Shown here piece by piece: positions 8,688-17,354 of a stretch of DNA of 49,202 nucleotides. Under the pieces are notes generated by a model, which saw only the letters and a program-made list of their open reading frames with translations, had not been told where the DNA came from and made no database searches. The position numbers and the translations under genes are program-made. Numbering within the stretch: position 1 is the stretch's first letter; each line of letters begins with the position of its first letter. Origin of the DNA: JAKPCT01 sp029553165 (GTDB lineage Bacteria; Bacillota; UBA4882; UBA8346); assembly GCA_035359995.1 (NCBI GenBank), contig DAORZT010000013.1:1-49202 (forward strand), written 5' to 3'.

Positions 8688-9980
8688 TTATTCAACTGCT
8701 CCATTTTTAAGGAGTAATGCAACTACTTTTTTCAAGCCCCTTTCAGTTGCAATTTGTAATGGAGTTTTGTCTGAACATCTTCGATTAACATCGGCTCCAT
8801 TGTTAATCAGTAATTTAACCATCTCAATATTTTCATGATCAATTGCCAAAAACAATGGGGTTTGATTGTAACGACATGCAATATTAGGATCAGCACCTAA
8901 CTTCAAAAGCGATCTGGCAACTGTTAGATAATTATTGACAGCACACATATGCAAAACAGTCTGGCCATCGTCAGAGTTCTGAGAATTGACATCAACTCCA
9001 TTGGCAACCAGCATCTCAATGAGTGCTACACATTTTTCCTCCGGAATATCACGTTTGCCCCATTGTTGCATCAATACCATCTGGATTGGGAGTTGACAAT
9101 CACCTGTAGCTAACTCCAAATCCGGCCCATACTCCAATAATAAACTTAGTAATTCCGGATTCTTATTCATACAGGCCCGATGGACCAAATTACAACCTTT
9201 AGCATCAAGCAGGTTGATATCCGCACCTGCTTCAATCATAGCTCTAACCATCTTTAAATCAACCTGCTCATTATCAGTCGCATCCATCAGTGCTGTCTTA
9301 GAATTACGATCAGTCCGGTTTGGATCCGCCCCGGCATCCAGCAGTATTTTTACTAACTCCGCTCTTCTTCCAGCAGCAGCTCGTCTTACAGCATAGTGAA
9401 GCGCTGTTTGACCACTATCATTTTGAAGATTCAGGTCTGGAGAACAAGCATTGATAAACCGCTTAACATATTTGGGATCAACATTGTCATTGAGCAGCAA
9501 CATTAAGATGGTAGTCCCTTCATCATCAACTTCATTAACTTCACGCAGATTATTTAACGCATATTTAAATAAGCCCGGATGCTTTTCACCACGAATTGCT
9601 ATCAGAGAAAGTAATAAATTTGCGCCAATAACAAGTTTGAGATTAGCGCCTCTTTCGATTAAATACCGAACAACTACAGCTGTATCATCATCAAGATCAA
9701 AACTTCGATTTAACGCAACATACAATGGAGTATGGTACGGTTCAATTTCATTCTCAACTTCAGCCCCATTTTTCAGTAACAACTTAACCAGCTCAACATC
9801 ACTGTCTTTAACAGCATAGTATAGCGGAGTTTTCGCTGAATCATCCGCCAAGTTAACGTCTGCACCATTAGCGATCAATTGTTTACATATCTGATACCGC
9901 TCCAGCTTGTCATAATTTTTAATAGCCTCTATCAAAGTGATCCGGGGAATATCAGGTTGTTGAATTAATGTCTCTTTCAT
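8688..9980 (-). CDS. Ankyrin-repeat protein
   Basis: The 430-residue product consists almost wholly of about eleven to twelve ankyrin repeats of roughly 33 residues, seen as repeated TPLYYAV/TALHYAV, LLLKNGAEV, LLDAGADPN and LINNGADVN motifs. Ankyrin repeats bind proteins; no enzymatic domain, signal peptide or membrane segment accompanies them. The repeats at about 115-150 and 285-325 are degenerate or carry insertions. ATG 9980 has GGAGGAATT immediately upstream. The gene lies 91 nt downstream of the unknown gene at 10071 on the same strand, but has its own promoter-like sequence in between. Bacterial ankyrin proteins have varied roles, so a specific function cannot be assigned. Confidence 0.9.
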   Translation of the reverse strand: MKETLIQQPDIPRITLIEAIKNYDKLERYQICKQLIANGADVNLADDSAKTPLYYAVKDSDVELVKLLLKNGAEVENEIEPYHTPLYVALNRSFDLDDDTAVVVRYLIERGANLKLVIGANLLLSLIAIRGEKHPGLFKYALNNLREVNEVDDEGTTILMLLLNDNVDPKYVKRFINACSPDLNLQNDSGQTALHYAVRRAAAGRRAELVKILLDAGADPNRTDRNSKTALMDATDNEQVDLKMVRAMIEAGADINLLDAKGCNLVHRACMNKNPELLSLLLEYGPDLELATGDCQLPIQMVLMQQWGKRDIPEEKCVALIEMLVANGVDVNSQNSDDGQTVLHMCAVNNYLTVARSLLKLGADPNIACRYNQTPLFLAIDHENIEMVKLLINNGADVNRRCSDKTPLQIATERGLKKVVALLLKNGAVE

Positions 9981-10009
9981 AATTCCTCCAAAAAAATGTT
10001 ATTAATTAT

Positions 10010-10038
10010 ATAATAATATTATTTTAATAATATTTCAA
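10010..10038 (-). promoter_or_regulatory. Putative promoter of the ankyrin-repeat gene
   Basis: On the minus strand TTGAAA (10033-10038), a 17-bp spacer and TATTAT (10010-10015) lie 30 nt before the ATG. The whole gap is nearly pure A/T, so chance matches are likely. Confidence 0.4.
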
Positions 10039-10070
10039 TTTTTTTATATTAAAATCTTTTTCAACCTGAT

Positions 10071-10664
10071 CTAACCAAACCACATTCCATTAAAAATATC
10101 TATACCGCTTTTATTTTTAAATTCAGTTGCCGCCTGATCCATTTTAATGCTAACAGAAAGTAATTCAATATCCTTAAGCTGCCTTGCCATTTCAGTTAAG
10201 TATATTCCTTTAACCTTGTCATCCTTGTTGTCAAAATCATCATCAAGCTTACCAATTAAAAACTCTTCAAAAGTATTAATTAAATCAATATTTCTATAAG
10301 GTGAGTATTCCAAAATATAAGCAGTATCATTAGTTGCCACTGCATTAAGGAAATCCATGGTTGTATTTAAAATAACATACTCAATGTAAACCTTTGGTTG
10401 TGTTAATTCCTCATCTTTGATACTTCCGATATATTCCTCGATCTCCTGAAGCAAATTAACCTGTCTTTGTGAATTACCTGTTGACAGTAGCTTATTGATG
10501 TAAGTGTCTAACTGATTTAAAATTTCATTCAATCTGTTATCAGTATAGTTTTTCTTGAGTGCTTCCCATTGTCTTTTAAGACAAAAAGCCCCAAAAATAA
10601 TAATCTTAGCAGTTGTAAGGTTCTTACCCTTTTGTTGTATTATTTCCAAGTGTTCTACTAACAT
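10071..10664 (-). CDS. Hypothetical helical protein, 197 residues
   Basis: Soluble, mainly helical protein that I cannot assign. It begins with a helix containing FGAFCLKRQW, has a middle helical region with an acidic stretch (DDDFDNKDDKVKG at about residues 140-152), and ends with LTEMARQLKDIELL and a short C-terminal tail. The overall pattern is faintly like the DUF416/YjaG all-helical family, but too weak to name. ATG 10664 follows AAAGGG at 5 nt. It precedes the ankyrin gene on the same strand, so the pair might act together; this is inference from position only. No motif suggests toxin, immunity or enzyme activity. Confidence 0.6.
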   Translation of the reverse strand: MLVEHLEIIQQKGKNLTTAKIIIFGAFCLKRQWEALKKNYTDNRLNEILNQLDTYINKLLSTGNSQRQVNLLQEIEEYIGSIKDEELTQPKVYIEYVILNTTMDFLNAVATNDTAYILEYSPYRNIDLINTFEEFLIGKLDDDFDNKDDKVKGIYLTEMARQLKDIELLSVSIKMDQAATEFKNKSGIDIFNGMWFG

Positions 10665-11103
10665 GATAACCCTTTCTTAGACCACCTCTGCCTGGTCTTC
10701 CTGCCCGGAACATTAGCCATCAATGCTACTATTTCTTGAGTCCTTCCAAGCCTATGACTTCCTTCTCTCTTCCTCCATAAAAAAACACATTAATATTATT
10801 AAATTTCTTCATCCTCATTCTATTTCCTGCCAGTCACTTAAATATTATGATAATATCTATTGGTTAAGATTAATAATTAAACCAACAGTTCATAATAGAA
10901 TAGTCAAGAAGATTTCACTACAAAGACTGCCAGAGGTATTCCTCATGTGATATCATATAATCGCTTTTATCATTATTCAATGGGGGATTGATAGTTTGAA
11001 TTTACCAAAGTTTTTTCAAAACCCCGGTTTATGCGGTCAGTAAAGAGTCTGATTGGGAGATTTTGGGGGCCAACAATAGGCTTCGTTTTGCAATCAATCA
11101 CTG
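10665..11103. other. Intergenic stretch without a supported gene
   Basis: About 440 bp between the Nudix gene and the 197-residue unknown. Several short frames exist (a 75-codon one at 10723-10950 on the plus strand), but they lack good ribosome binding sites and recognisable protein character. A plus-strand frame at about 11005-11110 reads somewhat like a protein remnant. No clear terminator hairpin with a T-tract is visible for the minus-strand Nudix operon. Confidence 0.5.
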
Positions 11104-11544
11104 TCAAAATTGGAGTTGTTCCTTATTTTCCAAGATCCGTTGGTTAACCTGCTTGATTATTTCCCTGGTTTCATCCCATAAATTTAACTGCTCTACCTGT
11201 TCATAACTGAAAAATGCAACTTGCCTGCCTTCCGGATTTTGAGTAACCGTATCGATGTATCGCATCAAATAGAGAGCTGTATCAATTACGATCCATTGAC
11301 GGTTACGATACCAATCATACTTAATACTGCCTAGGTCCAAGAGTGCCTCAGCAGTAACGCCTGCTTCCTCAAGCACTTCTCTGGTAGCTGCATCAATTGC
11401 TGTTTCTCCATGCTCAATATGCCCGGCCGGAATAATCCATCTTTCTTTATTTGAGTTACTGGTTACAAAGAGATATTCAATCTGGTTGTTATTCTTACGG
11501 CAAACAATACCACCGGCACGATATTCAGTCGTTTTTGGCTGCAA
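11104..11544 (-). CDS. Nudix hydrolase
   Basis: Soluble 146-residue hydrolase that should cleave a nucleoside-diphosphate-linked substrate. The Nudix box is complete: G-x5-E-x7-R-E-U-x-E-E-x-G-U appears as GHIEHGETAIDAATREVLEE followed by AGV. The substrate cannot be told from sequence; length and context resemble the small MutT/Ap4A-hydrolase-like members. The start is TTG 11544 with GGAG nine nt upstream. It follows rodA by 44 nt on the same strand and is therefore probably the last gene of the minC-minD-minE-rodA transcript. Confidence 0.85.
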   Translation of the reverse strand: MQPKTTEYRAGGIVCRKNNNQIEYLFVTSNSNKERWIIPAGHIEHGETAIDAATREVLEEAGVTAEALLDLGSIKYDWYRNRQWIVIDTALYLMRYIDTVTQNPEGRQVAFFSYEQVEQLNLWDETREIIKQVNQRILENKEQLQF

Positions 11545-11588
11545 ATAAATTCACTCCATTTATGATTGATTAAATTACTTTATTCAAT

Positions 11589-12719
11589 TTAAAACATGAT
11601 TTTTTGATGACGCACCCAGATATTCATTAAGACTGCTGTTGATAAAATATTGACCAACATTGAAGTACCGCCATAACTAACAAAAGGCAACGGTATCCCG
11701 GTAATTGGCATCAGCCCAATATTCATTCCCGCATTTTCCAAGATATGAAACAACCACATGGCGACGATCCCGGCTGCAATAATACTGCCAGTCTTATCCC
11801 GCGCCTGAACGGCAATATGGATTCCCCGCCAGATTAAGATAAAGAATAAAAATAGGACTCCAAATCCCCCTACAAAGCCAAACTCTTCACATAAATTTGC
11901 AAAAACAAAATCAGTATGTGGTTCCGGTAAGAACCCTAATCGCCCTTGAGTTCCCTTTAACCAACCTTTCCCAAAAAACTGGCCTGATCCTACTGCAATT
12001 TGTGATTGAATAACGTGCCAACCACTTCCTTGAGGATCCCTCTCCGGATCAATAAAACTGGTCAGTCGGGCAATTTGGTACGGCTTAATTGGTAGTGGTG
12101 TTCCAAAGTAATTATGCAAAAGAAACAACAGTGCCACACCAATTACCGGTATTAAAAAAACCACAATTAACTTCCGGCCTGGAGCACCGGCAATATACAT
12201 CATAATAAACATAAAGAATATATACACCAAAGCCGTACCCAAATCGGGCTGAAGCAATATTAAAAATAAAGGCAAACCCATATATAAAAACGGCATAATA
12301 AAATCATAATACGAGTTTAAACTCTCTTTTGTAGCCAAGTAATTTCCAAAGGTTACAATTAATAATAATTTTGACAGTTCAGAAGGTTGAAATCCAAACA
12401 ACCAGCTTTTAGCGCCAGATCGGGTACTGCCAATTACTAATACTAATCCCAGAACAAAGATATTAAAACAATATAGTAAGATATTCATCCGTTTTGATAG
12501 CCGGTAATCAAACTGCAACAAAATTAAAAAACCAATAATCCCAATAAAAATGGCACTCAATTGTTTTTTCGTAAAATACCAAGGGTTATTACCAGTTATC
12601 TTCAAGAGGTTAGGATTGGTGCTTGAAACACTGTAGATTACAATCAGACCAAAAATAATCAGGATCACAACCGCTATAATAATAGTAAAATCAATATTCT
12701 TTAATAAACGACGATCCAC
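11589..12719 (-). CDS. rodA: Rod shape-determining glycosyltransferase RodA
   Basis: SEDS-family peptidoglycan glycosyltransferase that polymerises lipid II for cell elongation with a class B PBP, presumably the PBP2 at 14781. The 376-residue protein has about ten membrane segments and the family signatures QPDLGTALVY, GSGQFFGKG, LPEPHTDFVFA, and GLMPITGIPLPFVSYGGTS at the C-terminus. The catalytic-type Asp lies in the PDLGT segment. The start GTG 12719 follows a GGGAGGGGG stretch. It is placed downstream of minCDE, a common clostridial order. FtsW and SpoVE belong to the same superfamily; the mre/min context makes RodA the best call. Confidence 0.9.
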   Translation of the reverse strand: MDRRLLKNIDFTIIIAVVILIIFGLIVIYSVSSTNPNLLKITGNNPWYFTKKQLSAIFIGIIGFLILLQFDYRLSKRMNILLYCFNIFVLGLVLVIGSTRSGAKSWLFGFQPSELSKLLLIVTFGNYLATKESLNSYYDFIMPFLYMGLPLFLILLQPDLGTALVYIFFMFIMMYIAGAPGRKLIVVFLIPVIGVALLFLLHNYFGTPLPIKPYQIARLTSFIDPERDPQGSGWHVIQSQIAVGSGQFFGKGWLKGTQGRLGFLPEPHTDFVFANLCEEFGFVGGFGVLFLFFILIWRGIHIAVQARDKTGSIIAAGIVAMWLFHILENAGMNIGLMPITGIPLPFVSYGGTSMLVNILSTAVLMNIWVRHQKIMF

Positions 12720-12844
12720 CTAACCCCCTCCCCCCTGATAATTGTCGTCGTGGTAACCGTTTTACATAAATATATTATGGAATTTAAGATCTATGTATAT
12801 CTTCACCAGATCAAAAAACCAACTGGAAATCGGACAATATATGG

Positions 12845-13099
12845 TCAGCGTAAAATCCGTTTAACCGGTATATTAGCTACCAAAGCCGCGGAACGCTCTC
12901 CGGAGTTCAACCTTACTTCCATCGTACTCTCATCAATATCCATATATTTGGAGATCACCTGAATCATCTCTTCTTTAAGGTTTTCCATCAAACCCGGGGT
13001 AACACTTGCCCGATCATGGACCAAAACTAATCTTAAACGTTCAACCGCCTTATCCTTACTTGAGGTGTCATCCTTGAAAAACTTATTAATAAAGTCCAT
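12845..13099 (-). CDS. minE: Cell division topological specificity factor MinE
   Basis: Stimulates the MinD ATPase and drives relocation of MinCD, so that the division site is placed at midcell. The 84-residue protein has the N-terminal amphipathic MDFINKFF membrane-targeting helix, the MinD-binding segment (AVERLRLVLVHDRA) and the C-terminal topological-specificity domain ending in NIPVKRIL. I chose ATG 13099 over the ATG eight codons upstream because AAAGGAG lies at ideal spacing before it and the product then begins with the family's usual MDF. It sits 39 nt after minD. Many Bacillota lack MinE and use DivIVA; its presence suggests an oscillating or dynamic Min system. Confidence 0.93.
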   Translation of the reverse strand: MDFINKFFKDDTSSKDKAVERLRLVLVHDRASVTPGLMENLKEEMIQVISKYMDIDESTMEVRLNSGERSAALVANIPVKRILR

Positions 13100-13138
13100 A
13101 AAAATCGCTCCTTTCAATACCATTAACCAAAGACAACA

Positions 13139-13939
13139 TCATTGTTTCCCGCTGAAACAGCGCTTCAATCTTTCAAAAAAGCTCAAATCAAAATCCAACG
13201 ACATAAAGGGAACATCCTCCCCTTCGATACGCGCTACGATATTGCGATACGCTTGTCCGGCGCGGGAACTGCTATCCGACACTGCCGGTTCACCACGGTT
13301 GGTTGAAATAATTATGCTTTGATCATCCGGAACTACTCCTATCGGGTTGATCGCTAAGATATCAATCACATCATTGACATCCATCATATCTCCCTTACGG
13401 ACCATATCCGGACGGACACGGTTAATAATTAACCGTGGTTCATAAATCTCATGGGCTTGTAATAATCCGATAATCCGGTCCGCATCTCTTACCGCTGAAA
13501 CATCAGGTGTAGTTACAATAAAAGCTGTATCGGCCCCAGCAACCGCATTCTTAAATCCATGTTCAATTCCTGCAGGGCAATCAATTAAAATATAATCAAA
13601 GTCCAGCTTTAACTCCTGGCACAATTCAACCATCTGTTCCGGCTTAACGGCATCCTTCTCTTTGGTTTGGGCCGCCGGCAATAAAAATAAGCTCTCAAAT
13701 CGTTTATCTTTAATCAGAGCCTGTCGCAACTTACAATTCTTCTCAACCACATCAATCAAATCAAAAACAATCCGATTTTCCAGTCCCATGACCACATCTA
13801 AATTACGAAGCCCGATATCGGCATCGATCAAAACAACTTTTTTCCCCCTGATTGCCAATCCGGTCCCAATATTCGCACAGGTAGTAGTCTTACCTACTCC
13901 TCCCTTACCTGATGTAATTGTAATAACCTTTCCTGCCAT
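13139..13939 (-). CDS. minD: Septum site-determining ATPase MinD
   Basis: ParA/MinD-type ATPase that binds the membrane as an ATP dimer and recruits MinC. The deviant Walker A motif GKGGVGKTT lies at residues 11-19, Walker A-prime region VVLIDADIGLRNLD follows, and Walker B is YILIDCPAG. The C-terminus FFERLKRCFSGKQ is an amphipathic membrane-targeting helix. Length 266 is normal. ATG 13939 is preceded by AGGAGGTAC. It lies between minC and minE in the classic order, so the three proteins are presumably made together. Confidence 0.96.
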   Translation of the reverse strand: MAGKVITITSGKGGVGKTTTCANIGTGLAIRGKKVVLIDADIGLRNLDVVMGLENRIVFDLIDVVEKNCKLRQALIKDKRFESLFLLPAAQTKEKDAVKPEQMVELCQELKLDFDYILIDCPAGIEHGFKNAVAGADTAFIVTTPDVSAVRDADRIIGLLQAHEIYEPRLIINRVRPDMVRKGDMMDVNDVIDILAINPIGVVPDDQSIIISTNRGEPAVSDSSSRAGQAYRNIVARIEGEDVPFMSLDFDLSFFERLKRCFSGKQ

Positions 13940-13973
13940 TAAAACAGTACCTCCTTATATGTATCAATCTATC

Positions 13974-14660
13974 TTACAACTTGATCTTTTCGACTACAAT
14001 TAAACCTTCCTTAATCAAGGCAACTTCCGGACTGAATGCCTTGATCTTGCTCTTCTTGGTCTTCTCCGAATCCCGGGTGATAATCCCGGCAATCCGTATC
14101 TGGACCGGATTTAATTGGAAAGCCATAATTTTAGCAGTTGGATCGCCTTCTGCACCAGCATGGGCAGTACCACGTAACCGCCCATAGACAATAATATCAC
14201 CACTGGCAATAACTTCAGCTCCGGGGTTAACATCTCCCAGGATTAAGATATTACCGTCATACTCTACTTTTTGGCCGGAACGTAACGTCTTGTTAATGGT
14301 AATTGTCCGAATACCGTCTTCCCGCGGTTCAGGTTTTTTAACCGGTTGCTTCTTCAAATTTGGTTCTTCCACAATTCCCTGAAGCACTAATCCATTATCA
14401 GTGAGTATTTTTTCAATTGCAGCATACTCAGATTCGCTTAACTTCCTGTTTCCCAACTGAATTCTGATTACTGCCCCTTTAAAAAAACTCCGTGATTTGT
14501 CAAGCTGATTTTGGAGTTCTGTCAGACATTCATCAAATGAAACTGTTTCCGGTATGATTAACTTCAACCCATTACGATAACCTTTAAAGATAACCTTATC
14601 TGTATGATTATCGGTATGATCATCGGTATTGTTTGGTATTTTTTTATTGAAATTTATCAT
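13974..14660 (-). CDS. minC: Septum site-determining protein MinC
   Basis: FtsZ-assembly inhibitor carried to the membrane by MinD. Residues about 1-110 form the N-terminal inhibitory domain. A basic, proline-containing linker follows, and the C-terminal right-handed beta-helix (about 122-225) contains the expected RSGQ, GDVNPGAEV, GDIIVYGRLRG and AHAGA elements that contact MinD. ATG 14660 follows AGGGAGCGAAT, a clear ribosome binding site. It is the first gene after the terminator at 14727-14755, so the min-rodA transcript probably begins here. A His/Asp-rich segment (DDHTDNHTD, about residues 12-20) near the N-terminus is unusual for MinC. Confidence 0.93.
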   Translation of the reverse strand: MINFNKKIPNNTDDHTDNHTDKVIFKGYRNGLKLIIPETVSFDECLTELQNQLDKSRSFFKGAVIRIQLGNRKLSESEYAAIEKILTDNGLVLQGIVEEPNLKKQPVKKPEPREDGIRTITINKTLRSGQKVEYDGNILILGDVNPGAEVIASGDIIVYGRLRGTAHAGAEGDPTAKIMAFQLNPVQIRIAGIITRDSEKTKKSKIKAFSPEVALIKEGLIVVEKIKL

Positions 14661-14726
14661 ATTCGCTCCCTGTGCTTGAGATTCTTAAATCCATTTGGCA
14701 AATATCCTTTATAAGTTCGCTACTTT

Positions 14727-14755
14727 AAAAAAAAAATCCTCCTAAAACAGGAGAA
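14727..14755 (-). terminator. Rho-independent terminator after mrdA
   Basis: On the minus strand stem CTCCT/AGGAG with loop GTTTT, followed by GA and a run of ten T (14727-14736). It lies 25 nt past the mrdA stop and separates the mre-mrdA unit from minCDE-rodA. Confidence 0.85.
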
Positions 14756-14780
14756 CTCTAAAATTTACTTATTGTTCGGT

Positions 14781-16778
14781 TTAATTGAAGCTATTGGTTG
14801 AAGCGTTTTCACTAGGGCCATTTACTGCTTCATTATTATTCTCTTGCTTGCTTCCAGTTTTGGTTTCAGCAGCTGATGGAGCTACTTTGGTGGATTGTGG
14901 TTTTACAAGTTGTCTTTCAGCAGTCTGCTTTGGACTGGTTTCTTTGGCTTTTTCGTCCAAACCAAAGTATGCTTCAAATACCTTACGGGCAATTGGCGAG
15001 GCGCCACTGCTTCCCGAACCACCTTGCTCAACTAAAACAACAACTACAATCTCTGGTTTATCTGCCGGAGCATAACTGGCAAAAACAGCAGTGTTATCAT
15101 AGGGCGGCCTTTGGGCAGTTCCCGTCTTCCCCGCAATCGGATATTTATCAAGCGGAAATCCCCGATAATAAGAAGCAGCAGTTCCCGAAGCAACCACTTC
15201 TTCAAGCCCTTGTTGGACGACCTTCAAAGTTTCTCTAGGAATCTTTAAATCATTAACCAAAACAGGTTTAAACGACTTACGCAGTTCACCTGTTGCTGAC
15301 GTAATCCGTGTAACTACCCGAGGTTGATAAATTTTTCCGCCATTAGCAAGCGCAGCATAGTGAACAGCTAATTGTAACGGTGTAACTGTTAAATAACCCT
15401 GTCCAATGGAAAAATGGAGTGTTTCCAACGGATACCATTCTTTATCGCTAGTATGCTTCCGTTTCCAATCCGGATCCGGAATTAAACCACTTTTTTCTTT
15501 AGGTAATAACTCCAGTCCTGTCGGTTTACCAAAACCCAACAGCTTCGCATATTTAGCCAAAGTATTTGGCCCGATTCTCCGGCCCAATTCAGCCATAACA
15601 ATGTTGCAGGAATTCTTAAGGCCACCAATAACATTCAATCTACCATGACCTCCAGCGTTACTTCCCACAGTCCAACACTTGAATTTGTTTTTCCAAACCG
15701 GATCATAACCGTTACAGAAGAAGTGTTCTTTATCCGTTGCTTTATTTTCCATTAAAGCAGCCAGTGTAGTAACTGTTTTGAAAGTGGAGCCAGGCGCAAA
15801 CTCTCCCTGAATCGCCCGGTTTACCATTGGAATCAACGTCCGGTCATAAAGATATTTTGCCGTTTCAGTAGGAATCGGGCCCACAAAGATATTAGGATCA
15901 TAGCCAGGTTTGCTTACCATTGCCAAAATATCCCCATTACGGGGATCTAAAACAACAACAGCTCCCGATTTGGCGTTTTTATATTTCGTATTCTTTTGAA
16001 GGTATTCCAACTGTTCAACTAAGGCTTTTTCAGCTGCCGCTTGTATTTTGAGATCGATCGTCAGGTGCAGGTTATCGCCATTTTGCGGTTCAATTACCGT
16101 GGGCTTGCTTTTTCGCTGTCCTTGAATATCAACTTCAAAAACTTTTCGTCCCTCTACTCCGCGCAAATATTTTTCGTAAGTACGTTCTAAGCCGGTTTTT
16201 CCGATTAAATCCCCCATTTGATAACCTTCGTCTTTTAATTGCTCAAGCTCTTTTTGATCAATCTCCCGAATATAGCCAAATAAATGCCCCGCTAACTCCC
16301 CATAACGGTAATTACGTAAATGGACGGTATCAACCTCAACATCGGGCAAGTCGAATTGTTCTTCGCGAAGCTTCATTACCGTCTCAAGATCAATATTTTT
16401 TTTGATTATTATATAATCATTAGGATTCTGAGCCTGATCGATTTTAGTATTAATCTCTTCTTCGGAGATCTTTAAGATTCTACTTAAAGTACTGACTGTT
16501 TTTTCCCGGTCCTGGATATTTTTCGGAGCGATCAATACATTATGCGAGATCCGTGAATCAACTAAAATCTGATTATTACGGTCATAAAATAAACCCCGCG
16601 GCGCAGCAATTCTGATCCGCGCTGTTTGGTTATTGATTGATCTAAGCATACTAGTAGCCCCTTGGACGATCTGCAACATCCATAAACGGGCAACTAATGC
16701 TAAGAAAATTAGCAGTACTACCCCTGCTAATACCCGAAATCTTGGTTCTAATTGTTTGGAAACATTATCCTTTACCAA
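14781..16778 (-). CDS. mrdA: Penicillin-binding protein 2 (class B transpeptidase)
   Basis: Membrane-anchored D,D-transpeptidase of the elongation machinery, cross-linking peptidoglycan made by RodA. One N-terminal membrane segment (about 15-35) is followed by the PBP dimerisation domain and the transpeptidase domain. Active-site motifs are visible: S-x-x-K in PGSTFKTV, S-x-N as NSCN, and KTG in AGKTGTAQ. The start is TTG 16778 with GGAGG five nt upstream. Length 665 is normal, but the last 55 or so residues are a low-complexity, Lys/Thr/Asn-rich tail beyond the catalytic domain. The gene follows mreD by about 80 nt and ends the mreBCD operon at a strong terminator. Confidence 0.93.
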   Translation of the reverse strand: MVKDNVSKQLEPRFRVLAGVVLLIFLALVARLWMLQIVQGATSMLRSINNQTARIRIAAPRGLFYDRNNQILVDSRISHNVLIAPKNIQDREKTVSTLSRILKISEEEINTKIDQAQNPNDYIIIKKNIDLETVMKLREEQFDLPDVEVDTVHLRNYRYGELAGHLFGYIREIDQKELEQLKDEGYQMGDLIGKTGLERTYEKYLRGVEGRKVFEVDIQGQRKSKPTVIEPQNGDNLHLTIDLKIQAAAEKALVEQLEYLQKNTKYKNAKSGAVVVLDPRNGDILAMVSKPGYDPNIFVGPIPTETAKYLYDRTLIPMVNRAIQGEFAPGSTFKTVTTLAALMENKATDKEHFFCNGYDPVWKNKFKCWTVGSNAGGHGRLNVIGGLKNSCNIVMAELGRRIGPNTLAKYAKLLGFGKPTGLELLPKEKSGLIPDPDWKRKHTSDKEWYPLETLHFSIGQGYLTVTPLQLAVHYAALANGGKIYQPRVVTRITSATGELRKSFKPVLVNDLKIPRETLKVVQQGLEEVVASGTAASYYRGFPLDKYPIAGKTGTAQRPPYDNTAVFASYAPADKPEIVVVVLVEQGGSGSSGASPIARKVFEAYFGLDEKAKETSPKQTAERQLVKPQSTKVAPSAAETKTGSKQENNNEAVNGPSENASTNSFN

Positions 16779-16859
16779 ACTAACCTCCGTAGCTACCTAG
16801 CATTTTCCCTAATTATTGAGAAGAATCCAAGTAGAAAGCGGCTTTACCGTTTAAAAATT

Positions 16860-17354
16860 TCAGCTTCTTTCAATTAAAAATTGCTCCATCTTGATGAGCA
16901 ATTGATAAATTATCGGCGCCAATAGCGCATTATAAATTGCCAATGGTACAATAACTGAAACAAAAACCGCAAAAAAATTAAAATTAGCCTTAAATACCAA
17001 CCGAATCATTGCATTAAAGCTTTCTAATACAATTGTCCAAACAAAGGTGACCAGAGCTGGAATTAATAAATTATCTTTAAAAATATTTTTCTCCAATAAT
17101 CCAGCCGAAAAACCAGCAATCATTTTGATCAATGCACCAATTCCAATAACATTTCCTGAAAAAAGGTCCATCACAAAACCAGATACCAGTCCAAAGGCAG
17201 TACCTGATTCCGGACCTTTTAATAAGCCATAGGAAATAACCATAATTAAAATCAAATCCGGTTTCAATTGATTAACAATACCCAGATTTGACAGCCAGGT
17301 AGATTGGAGACCAATCCCTAAGATTACTCCGAGTGACAATAATAAAAACCGCAT
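16860..17354 (-). CDS. mreD: Rod shape-determining protein MreD
   Basis: Integral membrane component of the elongasome that links MreB and MreC with the synthetic enzymes. The 164-residue protein has about five hydrophobic segments and little else, as usual. Recognisable pieces are LKPDLILIMVISYGLLKGPE and the glycine-rich segment following it. Its ATG shares a base with the mreC stop region, indicating translational coupling. Family identification rests on hydrophobic pattern, length and position between mreC and mrdA. Confidence 0.9.
   Translation of the reverse strand: MRFLLLSLGVILGIGLQSTWLSNLGIVNQLKPDLILIMVISYGLLKGPESGTAFGLVSGFVMDLFSGNVIGIGALIKMIAGFSAGLLEKNIFKDNLLIPALVTFVWTIVLESFNAMIRLVFKANFNFFAVFVSVIVPLAIYNALLAPIIYQLLIKMEQFLIERS

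Noticed and set aside
6944..10664. Defence island or toxin-antitoxin system in the accessory block
   Set aside because: None of the three proteins shows nuclease, kinase, helicase, TIR, toxin or antitoxin motifs; ankyrin repeats and coiled coils alone are not sufficient evidence.
10723..11110. 75-codon plus-strand frame and a possible protein remnant near 11005-11110
   Set aside because: No ribosome binding site, no recognisable family and an atypical composition; the second frame has an in-frame stop and runs into the antisense of the Nudix gene.
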